From contig CAZOGL010000018.1 in assembly GCA_964579575.1 (NCBI GenBank), positions 1 to 30,657 on the forward strand: a DNA stretch of 30,657 nt. Direction: 5' to 3'. The position numbers were made by a program, and so were the translations under genes. Below, one piece after another: positions 22,425 through 30,617 of the stretch. The DNA is from CAVEFW01 sp964579575. GTDB lineage: Bacteria > Actinomycetota > Coriobacteriia > Coriobacteriales > Eggerthellaceae. The first letter of the stretch is position 1, and every line of letters starts with the position of its first letter. Below the pieces are notes generated by a model. That model saw nothing but the letters and a program-made list of their open reading frames with translations. It searched no databases and had not been told where the DNA came from.

Positions 22425-24998
22425 CTATTGCTCTTCTTCGTCACCCACATCCCCGCTCTCAAGTTTGGTGCGGCGTGCGCTATAAGCCGCCAAGCCAGCG
22501 CCGACGGCGCCCAGGGCAAGTGCCGCTAGGCCGATGAAGGACGAATCTCCGGTACCCGGAGAGGTCTTGCCATTGTTGGCAGAGTTGTTATTCGAGTCGT
22601 TGGGGTCTTTATCGTCGCTGCTCGCTAACACGTAATAATCGGGTTCGACCTCGGTATTTGCTTGAACCTCAATTGTCGTCGACGCAAAACTGACAGTGTG
22701 CTCGCTTTCGTAAGCATCGATATGTGAGGAATCGCTCGGCGATATCTCTTGGCTGGTGCCGGGGTCGATTACCGTGGTGTCAGAAGAAAGCGCGACGGCG
22801 TAAATCGTTTTCTCGCCATCCCAATCTTGCGGGATGGGGATGGTGACTACGTAGGACTTCGTCTGCCCCGGAGCAAGAACAGCGCTGCCGTTATCGGCCA
22901 CAAGCAAGCTCTGCTTGGTCTCATCGCTCATGGCGTCTTCGTAATACGGGCTGTCGTCAGATTCGTCAACCCCCGACAGCTCGGCGTCGTTGGTGACCTT
23001 CTCGGCGGAAGAGAACGTGAGCATTTGCGTCGCGATCGGGCGATCGTCTTTGAGACCCTCTTCATCATAGAAAGACAGAACCGCACTGGTGAGCACCGTG
23101 TTGCCGTAATTCTTAAGGGCGAAGACGAATAGCGCGTCCTCGCCGGCGTAAGCCGGGATGGCGTAGGGCTTTATGTCCTCGATGCCAATGCATGCGAGGA
23201 ATGGCATAGTGAAGTGGTAGATGTTTGCGCAACCGGATTCATTTTCGTTGATGTCGCAAATTACGAATCGAGTAAACGCGCAGTTGGTGTTATCGGTGTC
23301 CTCGATTGCACAGAACGAGTCCACATGGTTTTCTCCGCAATTCGCGAACGTGAACGGATTGCTGAACACGCCGTCTGCCAAAGCCATTGCCTTGATGGCA
23401 TATTCGGGCTCCAAGGTGCAGGGTTCGAAACCGTTTTCTGTATAGTTATAAAAGCCTTCGCCGGAGTGGTTGCTGGCGTAATAGCAGAATTTGTGAACCG
23501 GATCGACATGAACCTTGCCCATGGGGATTTTCTGAGAGCTAATGCAGGTTTCGCTCTTGTTGAAACTCTTGGGGGAGCCTCCGTTCTCAATACGCGCAAT
23601 CTCGTCTGCTGTCGGGGTATCGCACAGACAAAGGAAGCCGAGGCTGTCCTGCGACTCGACGTCCTCTTTGGTCGACACGCTAGCGAGCAGGGAGTTTTGA
23701 GAATTCCAAGGGCTGAGGGCCTTAACGAGAGGATCAGGACTGATGATATCGATCGCCTGTGCGCTTTGAAGCTTGTTTGGTTTGCCAGAGGTATCGAAGG
23801 TGAGCTTGATCGCCTTCTCGCCGCAGCCTTCCGGAGTCGCGTACCCTATGGTGGAATACAACGAGTTCTCGTCCGTCGGATGGGACATAAGGCTGTCGAT
23901 AGTGACATCGTATACCGCTTGATTCAAATCGATTGTCGTGATTTCAAGTGCGTCGTCGTTTCCGATTGACATATGAACTACGCCAAGACCGAATTGCGTA
24001 TCGTTGTTATTGGAGGAAAGGAGGTTTTCCTTGGTTTTTGATGCCCTGACGATAAAGTGGCCAATTGCATGGTCGTAACCATCTCTTGAAAGTTGGTTGA
24101 ACCCTTCCTCGTCATGATTCAAGCTGCGGGTGTGCAGGGACATGTCCGAGAAGGCAAAGTAGAGCTTGCTTTCCTCGTAGGTCTTCGACTGCCACGTTTT
24201 GCAGCTTTTCGTGGCGAACGGCGCTTGGTCTTCACCTTTGTTACCAACGTAGACCAAACGAATGGCGCTCAACACAGTCGCCTCTGCCGCGTCATATATG
24301 GTGGTGTCGTCGCCTTGAGGTCGTTTGCTTGACAAGACCATCAGGACGATATCGGCGTAGCTTTTTTGTTTGTTGACCAGTTTCACGTCGAAATCGAAAT
24401 CGTAGAAATCATCGCGTGTGCCCGTAGTGAATGTTGAATCTTCGAACACAACAGGGAAGGGCTTGGATACCTTGTCGTTGCTGACTTTCTGGTAGACAAC
24501 ACGACTTCTCGTCAATCCGTTTATGGTGACGCAGGCGATTCGGAACAGATAGCAGGCGTCACCTATTTCAACGAACTTGACCTGTGCTCCGCTGAATACG
24601 TCTTTGGCAACAAAGTCCATATGGCGTGGCTCCAGGCCGCCGCCTTTCACTACGCCCTTGATGCTGTCGTTGCCAGTACCTCGGTCGACGATTTCCGATT
24701 CGTGACCCTCGGGCCATGAATAGGTTGTTGAGCTTTCATTAGCAAAAAGCGCCACATCGTCGTTCTCGCTGTCTGTTGAATCAACCGACGTCATTGTTGC
24801 CATGCAAATTTCATCTGCTCTGGCAGATGCACCGCATGTGGTGAAATCGTTGATTACAAATGCGCTGGTAGAACTATCACTATCGGCCATGACTGAAACG
24901 CTCGGCTTATCGACGGTGATCTCGGATCGCTTTGCAAGTGTGCCGCCATCGACAATGTTCATGTCCGCATAGCTGAACGATTCATTCGCGTTTGCCTG
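22425..24998 (-). CDS. C-terminal part of a large sortase-anchored surface protein
   Basis: 857 visible residues, open right up to the N gap, so the start is missing. The C-terminus is a cell-wall sorting signal: an SPGTGD motif (an xPxTG form), a hydrophobic stretch of about 20 residues and an SARRTK basic tail. The body is rich in Asp, Ser, Thr and Asn; a segment about 140-260 residues before the end (LKNYGNTV, then LAPGQTKSYVVTIPI) resembles CARDB-like beta-sandwich repeats. No enzyme motif was recognised. An internal ATG at 24962 lacks a signal peptide and is not a convincing start. It most likely continues the fragment on the other side of the gap, since both run in the same direction. 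Confidence 0.7.
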   Translation of the reverse strand, partial: QANANESFSYADMNIVDGGTLAKRSEITVDKPSVSVMADSDSSTSAFVINDFTTCGASARADEICMATMTSVDSTDSENDDVALFANESSTTYSWPEGHESEIVDRGTGNDSIKGVVKGGGLEPRHMDFVAKDVFSGAQVKFVEIGDACYLFRIACVTINGLTRSRVVYQKVSNDKVSKPFPVVFEDSTFTTGTRDDFYDFDFDVKLVNKQKSYADIVLMVLSSKRPQGDDTTIYDAAEATVLSAIRLVYVGNKGEDQAPFATKSCKTWQSKTYEESKLYFAFSDMSLHTRSLNHDEEGFNQLSRDGYDHAIGHFIVRASKTKENLLSSNNNDTQFGLGVVHMSIGNDDALEITTIDLNQAVYDVTIDSLMSHPTDENSLYSTIGYATPEGCGEKAIKLTFDTSGKPNKLQSAQAIDIISPDPLVKALSPWNSQNSLLASVSTKEDVESQDSLGFLCLCDTPTADEIARIENGGSPKSFNKSETCISSQKIPMGKVHVDPVHKFCYYASNHSGEGFYNYTENGFEPCTLEPEYAIKAMALADGVFSNPFTFANCGENHVDSFCAIEDTDNTNCAFTRFVICDINENESGCANIYHFTMPFLACIGIEDIKPYAIPAYAGEDALFVFALKNYGNTVLTSAVLSFYDEEGLKDDRPIATQMLTFSSAEKVTNDAELSGVDESDDSPYYEDAMSDETKQSLLVADNGSAVLAPGQTKSYVVTIPIPQDWDGEKTIYAVALSSDTTVIDPGTSQEISPSDSSHIDAYESEHTVSFASTTIEVQANTEVEPDYYVLASSDDKDPNDSNNNSANNGKTSPGTGDSSFIGLAALALGAVGAGLAAYSARRTKLESGDVGDEEEQ

Positions 24999-25098
24999 NN
25001 NNNNNNNNNNNNNNNNNNNNNNNNNNNNNNNNNNNNNNNNNNNNNNNNNNNNNNNNNNNNNNNNNNNNNNNNNNNNNNNNNNNNNNNNNNNNNNNNNN
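24999..25098. other. Scaffold gap of 100 N inside the surface-protein region
   Basis: Exactly 100 undetermined bases. The minus-strand frames on both sides are open up to the gap, so it probably interrupts one gene. Its true length is unknown and the frame cannot be joined by counting N. Confidence 0.98.
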
Positions 25099-27211
25099 TG
25101 CTCGCAAGCGAGGCAGTCGATGACGAGTCGTTATCTGAGTCGTAGTAGGTGGGATTTTTGCCTCCCCAGATTTCTTTTCCGGTCACCTCGCAGCCAAACG
25201 CCTGTGCAAAAATTTTAACTCCCCATTCATAACCCCATATGAATCGCGGATCTTTTTTACCTGATGGTTTCTGGGCGCGATATTGATAAGCGACATTTAT
25301 GCCGCCATAGGCCCGTACGCCTATACTCGCTAAAGTTGCTTCTCCAAGAGCAAGACTCGCTGTTGCCTTCAAGTGGAAGGTCGGCATGACGTACCCGTCT
25401 CCGCTGCGTTGGATTTTTTTCATCACGTCTTCCGGAGCGACGCTCGTGTCGCACATTGACTGGCATGCGGTTGCCATCGAACATGAAATCTCGCCGCTAA
25501 AACCGAACTGTAGATAACCTATGACGTTCCCGAGTCTCCACGGCAATGTGAACAGCAGATCGAATGTAACCCCGAAGATGGCGCGCGTTTCGCCGTCGTA
25601 TCCTCCCTTTTCCTTTGAGTATGTCAGGGTGGTAAGGTGCTGGTACCTGACGATAATCTCAACCCCAACCGCTAGAGTGTTGAAGCCAAACTTTTTCGGA
25701 CTGCCCCACCAACTCTTAAGGTTTTCAAAAGCCTTTTGCATTTTTTGCATGCGATATTCAACTTGATTTGCAACGTACCCGCATGACGTGGTTTGCCACG
25801 TCTGTCCTGGCGTAGCTGAAAAATTGTTGAGGTCAACAAGCACGATATCCGAGCCGACCGTTAATGTCCCGCTGATCGGATCGTACTTGAAAATCCCGGG
25901 CGCACTTGGAGTCCAGAATTTGAACTCAAACCCTGCGAGACAGCCCGGCCAGTCATTAGGAAAAGAAATAGTTTGTCCTTCAGGGCGCACGAGTCCTTCC
26001 GTGTTAACCCCACCTTTTTCAATGGGCTCGGTTGTCGTTCCGTAATTATCGGTGAAGTTTGCGATGGTGTTCTTTTTTACGGGCTCTCCTTGAGACACCG
26101 GCAAGACCGTTTTGACTCCAACAGGGTAGACGCCCAACGCCGCGCTATTTGCATCTTCGAAGCGACGATGGAGTTCTAAACTGACCTCCTCATCAGGGTA
26201 AATATAGTATTCACTCGATGGGTTGAAGAAGTCCATCTGGAACTCTGAAGTCTGGCTGAGCGGTTTGTACGAAGGTCGTGCGGTGAATCTTGTTTCCGGG
26301 AAGCGGCAATCCGCCCCAACCGAACACAGGGTTTTCCCGACGCGAGATTCATCGTCGCTTTTGGTGACCTTTAGGATAACGCGATAATATTCTTCGTCTC
26401 GAGAGATGAGATCGAAGCGCAGCGTGTGGTTAACGTTGTTATTGGCCGACCCGACGAACGACTGCTGTTCGGTCAAAACATTCCAGCCGTCCATGCTTAT
26501 TTCTCTGAAGTATGCTCCGTCATACTCTGTTTCGATAGTGCTACTTCCCGCTTTGGTAATGGGGATAGCAAGGCAATCGCCGCTGTTAATGGGGACATAA
26601 GGGAAATGCGCCAAACGTCTGCCGCCATCGTAGCCGTCGTCCTCCCCGTCGTATCCGCCGTCTATTTCGATATTTGCACAGATGGTGCGCTCTGTTATGA
26701 GGTCCGATACGGTCACGGGTTGAGCTATCTCCGACAGTTTGACGATTGCGCATCCTTGCTCGTCGGTTTCGAGGGTAATGTCGAATGAGTTTTCGCTGCT
26801 TGCGCTCGTGATATGAATGGTGGCTTTTGGAATTCCCGGATTATATGGCTTGTTCTTAAGCTCCTTGCTTATGTTCGCGCGCCTCATGACTTTCCAAAAG
26901 TCACTGGTATATAGTTGCCACCAAGGACTGATGCCAGAATACTCTTCGGCAATCGTGGTGGTTTTCGTGGGGTCATATATGACAATGCACGCCTCACTTG
27001 CTGGGAAGTATATGGTTGGGTCAAGATCTGCGGCATAGGCCTCTTCGGCACCTGGTAGAAGATAGGTTACCTCGGTTGCACTCTGGGCTATTGGCGCTAG
27101 AAGCATTGAGCCGAATGTTGCTGCGGCTCCCGTGGCGAACGTTCTGCGGGTGATGGTCTTCGGGACGGTGTCGTCCGCTACATTTTCTGGCAGATGCTTT
27201 TTGTCGCTCAT
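25099..27211 (-). CDS. N-terminal part of a Tat-exported large surface protein
   Basis: 704 visible codons, ending at the N gap in a Ser/Asp-rich stretch. The N-terminus has a twin-arginine signal, TRRTFATGA, then a hydrophobic segment and AYA-A cleavage site around residue 60. No known enzyme domain was recognised; the sequence is rich in aromatic and acidic residues. A cysteine pair (CQSMC) occurs near residue 580. The ATG at 27211 is chosen because AGGAAAGGG lies upstream and the Tat signal begins soon after; the frame extends to 27406 without a binding site. G+C is somewhat lower than in neighbouring genes. With the C-terminal fragment it would make a protein of over 1560 residues. Confidence 0.7.
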
Positions 27212-27259
27212 CGTGGACCCTTTCCTTCGGTAAGCCTGTTGGGAACAACGCAACTTTTT

Positions 27260-27265
27260 ATTATA
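27260..27265 (-). promoter_or_regulatory. -10 box of the large surface-protein gene
   Basis: A perfect TATAAT on the minus strand, about 49 nt before the ATG at 27211. TTGAAA lies only 12 bp upstream, too close for a normal -35, so the -35 is uncertain. Confidence 0.45.
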
Positions 27266-27365
27266 CGCATATCCAGCTTTCAACACTTGGCTTGGGCAAA
27301 TTTTTAAGTTGGGCCAGGGTGCAAAGGCAATCAGAGTGCAAGAAGCAAGGCAATGATCGAAAAGA

Positions 27366-27393
27366 AGTGTTCTTACGATAGTAAGAACACTTG
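27366..27393. promoter_or_regulatory. Perfect 12-bp inverted repeat upstream of the DUF4230 operon
   Basis: AAGTGTTCTTAC (27366-27377) and GTAAGAACACTT (27382-27393) are exact reverse complements around GATA. There is no T-run after it, so it looks more like an operator or an RNA hairpin than a terminator. It lies between divergent genes. Confidence 0.6.
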
Positions 27394-27407
27394 ACCAGCT
27401 GGTCAAG
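27392..27407. promoter_or_regulatory. Perfect 16-bp palindrome TTGACCAGCTGGTCAA
   Basis: A fully symmetric 16-mer that shares two bases with the preceding inverted repeat and ends 40 bp before the ATG at 27448. Its size and symmetry fit a binding site for a dimeric regulator; no such regulator is encoded next to it. Confidence 0.6.
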
Positions 27408-27447
27408 GCGAGATGGGACGATTTGAATCACACGAGGAGGCTTGCCG

Positions 27448-28284
27448 ATGACCGCACAGGATAACCAGCAAGAGCCAAAGGAAAAGGGCGAGAGCGAGCT
27501 CGCCGGGGCGGCAAAGGACCTCGCGGAAAAAGCCGCTGGCGCAGCATCGACTGCGGCAAAAAACGTCGCGGCGGCGGCAGGACAAAAAGCTGAGGAAACC
27601 GTCCATGACGTTTCCGAGGCCGCCAAGAAGGCCGCTGTGGAGAAGCTCGGTGGCGAATACAAGACCACCGGCAAACCAAAAGACAAGACTAACAAGAAGA
27701 AAAGCGCCGGTGGTGGAAAAGTCGTTATGGCGATCATTGGTATCGCCATAATCGCCGCAGTCGCCTACGTGGTCTACGGATTCTGGCAAAACACGCAAAA
27801 TTCCTACAACGTCACCGCAAAGAACACCATCACGTCGTCCGCCCTGAAAGAGGCGATCAACGTCGACAACCTCTCTACCGCCGAATTCGTCTACTGCGGC
27901 ATCGCCGAGCATTACCAAGACCGCTCAGACGAGCCTGATTACAGGGTCTCTTACGATGCAACAGTGAAGGCTGGCGTGCGCATGAATGACATCGTGTTCG
28001 GCGAGCCTGACACCTCGTCAAACACCATCGACGTCACGTTGCCCAAGATCATCATCACCAGCGCAAACGTTGACATCAATTCCCTGTCGTATATGCCATC
28101 GGACCCGGAGAATTCCGATCTCAAGACAGATTTGACGACGTGCGAACAGGACGCGATAAATGAGGCAGGAGCATCTAGCAAGTTCTACAGCTACGCACAG
28201 GATAATCTCAAGTCAACCATCGAGGGTCTGCTCATCCCGCTACTTCAAGGAACGGGCTACGAACTCAATTGGATTGAAGGCTAG
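27448..28284 (+). CDS. DUF4230 membrane protein with Ala/Lys/Glu-rich N-terminal region
   Basis: A 278-residue protein. Residues about 20-75 are Ala, Lys and Glu rich with an amphipathic, LEA-like periodicity (AAKDLAEKAAGAAS and similar). A basic stretch (KKKSAGGGK) precedes one membrane helix around residues 91-113. The rest, with LSTAEFVY, YDATVKAGV and ITLPK-like segments, matches the DUF4230 family, of unknown function. The topology is probably N-in with the DUF4230 part outside. The ATG at 27448 has GAGGAGG seven bases before it; a TTG at 27442 is too close. It is 12 nt from the following DUF4230 lipoprotein gene and in one operon with it. Confidence 0.75.
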   Translation: MTAQDNQQEPKEKGESELAGAAKDLAEKAAGAASTAAKNVAAAAGQKAEETVHDVSEAAKKAAVEKLGGEYKTTGKPKDKTNKKKSAGGGKVVMAIIGIAIIAAVAYVVYGFWQNTQNSYNVTAKNTITSSALKEAINVDNLSTAEFVYCGIAEHYQDRSDEPDYRVSYDATVKAGVRMNDIVFGEPDTSSNTIDVTLPKIIITSANVDINSLSYMPSDPENSDLKTDLTTCEQDAINEAGASSKFYSYAQDNLKSTIEGLLIPLLQGTGYELNWIEG

Positions 28285-28296
28285 GAGATGACAAAC

Positions 28297-28884
28297 ATGA
28301 AGAAGATTATCGCAATGGCTCTTTCCGCCTCGCTACTACTCGGTTCTATGTGCTTGACCGGCTGCTCGGCTGGAGAAGAAAAGAGAGACGCCGATTTCTC
28401 CGGCATAACCAAGGTGTGCGAGTTGGCCTCCCTCAAGTGCTATTACCACAACGTCGCACGCACAGACACCTCCAAAGACCAAGGTAACAATCTGTTCAAC
28501 GCACTCTTCAAAAAGAGGGCCTGGATCGAATACGACGGTACTGTCACACTCGGCATCGACGCAGGGCAGGTCCACATAGGAACGCCCAACGATGACGGAG
28601 TGGTGAAGGTTTCCTGCCCCTCGGCGAGCATCCAAGAGATCTACCTCGACAAAGACTCCGTACAGGACCCCGTCACGGACAACGGTTTTTTTGCCAAGCT
28701 CACTGCAGAAGAGCGTAATACCATGGTCTCGGAGGCTCAAAAAGACATGGAGCAAAAAGCGAACGAGAATGCCATGATGCTCAACCAGGCAACGGAACGC
28801 GCGAAAAACCTAATTGAGAAATACGTCAAGAACGCAGGTAAGGTCATCGGCAAGGACTACACAGTCGAGTGGGAGCAAGCATAA
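28297..28884 (+). CDS. DUF4230-like lipoprotein
   Basis: A 195-residue lipoprotein. The signal peptide ends in a lipobox, LTGC, so the cysteine near residue 23 is probably lipid-modified and the protein sits on the outer face of the membrane. The body (AWIEYDGTVTLGIDAGQV, then a Gln/Glu/Lys-rich helical end) resembles DUF4230 and the protein upstream. Two ATG codons are possible; 28297 has AGGAG at 9 nt and starts directly with KKIIAM, while 28288 adds three residues. It is the second gene of the operon. The two related proteins probably work together at the cell surface; the function is unknown. Confidence 0.75.
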   Translation: MKKIIAMALSASLLLGSMCLTGCSAGEEKRDADFSGITKVCELASLKCYYHNVARTDTSKDQGNNLFNALFKKRAWIEYDGTVTLGIDAGQVHIGTPNDDGVVKVSCPSASIQEIYLDKDSVQDPVTDNGFFAKLTAEERNTMVSEAQKDMEQKANENAMMLNQATERAKNLIEKYVKNAGKVIGKDYTVEWEQA

Positions 28885-28974
28885 AAGACACCACCACCTC
28901 TGACATGTCCTTCAAACCTGGCAAAATGGCTACCATCAATAAACGTTTTGCAAACTAAAGCGACAAGCCCCATG

Positions 28975-29039
28975 GCTGGCGTCCCTATTCGGAATTTTTG
29001 CCGTCTTCGGCAGTTTTTCCGAATAGGGAGGATGCCAGC
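28975..29039. terminator. Long near-perfect hairpin with an inner terminator-like stem
   Basis: GCTGGC pairs with GCCAGC at the outer end. TCCCTATTCGG pairs with CCGAATAGGGA inside. The centre is TGCCG-TCTT-CGGCA followed by TTTTT. The inner stem plus T-run is a standard intrinsic terminator for the DUF4230 operon; T-rich bases on both sides could let it work on both strands. The outer 17 pairs go beyond what a terminator needs. Confidence 0.6.
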
Positions 29040-29192
29040 TGATACGCGAATTCACACGATTTCCTTACGGAAAATTAAATTTTTTGATAAACTAACCAGC
29101 TGTTGTTTGACTCCAACTGCAACAAAATGCCACTTTTTCAGGCAGGTTGTTTAAAGAATCGTGGAAGTCGCCATTGCAATGTTCGGCATAAA

Positions 29193-29266
29193 TTTGCCTG
29201 TAAACACCTTCGCCATGCGCCCCCAAAATTCAGTTTTGTTGGGGAAGTTTTGTGTTTATAGGCAAA
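29193..29266 (+). ncRNA. Candidate structured 5' leader (cis-regulatory RNA) of the CBS gene
   Basis: TTTGCCTGTAAACAC (29193-29207) pairs with GTGTTTATAGGCAAA (29252-29266) over all 15 positions, one being G-U. Inside, CTT (29208-29210) can pair with AAG, and CCCC near 29220 with GGGG near 29241, around AAAATTCAGTTTT. The outer stem ends at the base before the GGAGAG ribosome binding site of the 29276 gene. That geometry fits translation control by a riboswitch or attenuator. It matches no riboswitch class I can recall, and the ligand is unknown. Confidence 0.5.
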
Positions 29267-29275
29267 GGAGAGAAC

Positions 29276-30259
29276 ATGCCACGCAATGGAAAAGAAGGAA
29301 TTTTATTTAGTTTCGTTATGAGTGCACTCATGATCTACATCATGGCAGCACTTAACATGTACGTCAGAGCTGCCCTTGGAATGGGTGGTCTCACTTTAAC
29401 TTCGCCAGCAGAACCTTGGGTTTACGCGCTTCTAAACTTTCCGCTTGCATTCGTTGTTGGAATAATTTGCGACCTTGGATTTTGCACGCCAACTTCAAGA
29501 AAGACGATGCTCGCCTTCTGCAAAGACACCGACCGCGCAGTTTGGAAAGGCATCACCGTCAAGTTCATGATGGTCGTGCTGATGACGGTTGCAATGACAA
29601 TCTATGGCGCAATCGCGGCAGTCGGCTTTAACCCAATGGCAGTCAATGCGTTCTTCACGCTCCTGCCCTACAATTTCATAATTGCCATGCCACTTCAAAT
29701 GCTCATAATTGCACCGATCGCAGGAAAGATCGTGCATGCGGTAGGCGACAAACTCAATTGGAACGACAAGCAAAGCACTCGCGCTCTTCCAAGCGAAATC
29801 ACAACGGCGTCGGACATTATGCAGAAGGATGTCTACACAATTCCGAACACTTCGAGTGTTGGAGAGGCGTTGCAAGAAATCATCGACAAAAACGTTTCCG
29901 GTATGCCAATTGTTGACAACAATCAAAACGTTGTTGGGTTCATTTCAGACAGCGACATCCTGAGAGCCATGTCCCACAGCGACCTTCCGGTCTCTGACTG
30001 TTCGACGCTCCTAACGGGTCTTGCGAAAAATGAGCTGCCAAAAGCAACGAGCAAAGAAATTATGGGTAAAAATGTTATGGAGTTCGCTTCTAAAGAGGTT
30101 ATATCGGTTAAGCCGAAAACACCTTTGGAAGAGTTGTCTCAACTCTTCGGCTTTCGGCAGCTCAAAAAGGTGCCTGTCATCGAAAGTGGAAAACTTGTCG
30201 GAGTCGTTAATCGCTCTCGTTTCAGCAGAAGAATCCTTGAAACTGCCTGCTTGAGGTAA
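29276..30259 (+). CDS. DUF2798-like membrane protein with C-terminal CBS domain pair
   Basis: A 327-residue protein. Residues 1-165 have four hydrophobic segments in two similar halves, resembling the DUF2798 family (FSFVMSALMIYIMAALN is typical). Residues about 180-325 form two CBS motifs (SDIMQKDVYTIPNTSSVGEAL and VVGFISDSDIL; then MEFASKEVISVKPKTPLEEL and LVGVVNRSRF). CBS pairs bind adenosine nucleotides and gate transporters or enzymes. A nucleotide-sensing membrane channel or transporter is a fair guess, not a demonstrated role. The ATG at 29276 follows GGAGAG. G+C is about 40-45%, well below the 55-58% of the neighbours, suggesting transfer from another lineage. Confidence 0.75.
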   Translation: MPRNGKEGILFSFVMSALMIYIMAALNMYVRAALGMGGLTLTSPAEPWVYALLNFPLAFVVGIICDLGFCTPTSRKTMLAFCKDTDRAVWKGITVKFMMVVLMTVAMTIYGAIAAVGFNPMAVNAFFTLLPYNFIIAMPLQMLIIAPIAGKIVHAVGDKLNWNDKQSTRALPSEITTASDIMQKDVYTIPNTSSVGEALQEIIDKNVSGMPIVDNNQNVVGFISDSDILRAMSHSDLPVSDCSTLLTGLAKNELPKATSKEIMGKNVMEFASKEVISVKPKTPLEELSQLFGFRQLKKVPVIESGKLVGVVNRSRFSRRILETACLR

Positions 30260-30295
30260 GCACGCTCATAAACCACGTCGGAAATAGAACGCTTC

Positions 30296-30487
30296 CTATG
30301 TCGTCACGTTTACGGAAGTTATATGCGTTTCACTTCCGTTAATGTAAAATAACGGAAGCGAAAATCGATAGTAATTGGTCAGGCGAAGAAACCTTTCAAG
30401 CTCACCAACGTCTTCACATTCGAGCCCACGCTCTTTCACAAGAAGCACACTCAGCTCATCGATGGTCTTAAAGGTCTTGCCTGCCAT
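30296..30487 (-). pseudogene. Truncated Abi_2 (AbiD/AbiF-type) gene fragment
   Basis: A 63-residue ORF. Its first 45 residues (KTIDELSVLLVKERGLE, then LRLTNYYRFS) match the start of Abi_2 proteins, which are normally about 300 residues and carry HEPN-type RNase motifs further on. Here the frame turns into unrelated residues after NYYRFSLPLF and stops, and only 36 bp remain before the next gene, so the catalytic part is absent. GGGAGG precedes the ATG at 30487. It is most likely a remnant of an abortive infection gene. Confidence 0.6.
30333..30358. repeat. Inverted repeat inside the Abi_2 remnant
   Basis: CTTCCGTTA (30333-30341) and TAACGGAAG (30350-30358) are perfect reverse complements with an 8-bp loop. 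A third ACGGAAG lies at 30312-30318. It marks the point where the protein similarity is lost, which suggests that insertion or deletion at a repeat truncated the gene. Confidence 0.55.
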
Positions 30488-30512
30488 TCGACCTCCCTAT
30501 AGATACAAAACG

Positions 30513-30554
30513 GCCCACCGCATTTCAGGACGCTAAGCGTAGCCTTGGGTGGGC
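30513..30554 (-). promoter_or_regulatory. Hairpin upstream of the Abi_2 remnant
   Basis: On the minus strand GCCCACC (30554-30548) pairs with GGTGGGC (30519-30513), enclosing the small hairpin ACGCTTAGCGT. It is followed by CGTTTTG. It could be a terminator, or part of a small RNA gene next to the Abi_2 ORF. Confidence 0.45.
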
Positions 30555-30603
30555 GCTGATAGGTTCAGTTTAAACTCCGGTTGAAAGTTTGTCTAGCTCA
30601 TTT

Positions 30604-30617
30604 TTTTGTATACAAAA
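30604..30617. promoter_or_regulatory. Palindrome TTTTGTATACAAAA
   Basis: A perfect 14-bp palindrome at the window edge. The TTGTATACAA core resembles operators of FadR-type GntR regulators, but no regulator gene is in view to support it. Confidence 0.4.

Larger units (their letters stand above)
28885..29275. other. 391-bp gene-free region with two RNA-like structures
   Basis: No credible ORF on either strand and no tRNA. It holds the 65-nt palindrome at 28975-29039, an AT-rich stretch around 29060-29100, and the paired leader at 29193-29266. Base composition falls here towards that of the AT-richer CBS gene downstream. Confidence 0.7.

Noticed and set aside
24959..24998. Surface-protein fragments joined by reading the N run as 100 real bases
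   Set aside because: The gap length is conventional. Reading through it puts the downstream side out of frame, so the frame across the gap carries no information.
29193..29266. Fluoride, purine or preQ1 riboswitch
   Set aside because: The conserved cores of these classes are not present in the loop and junction sequences; only the general architecture is riboswitch-like.
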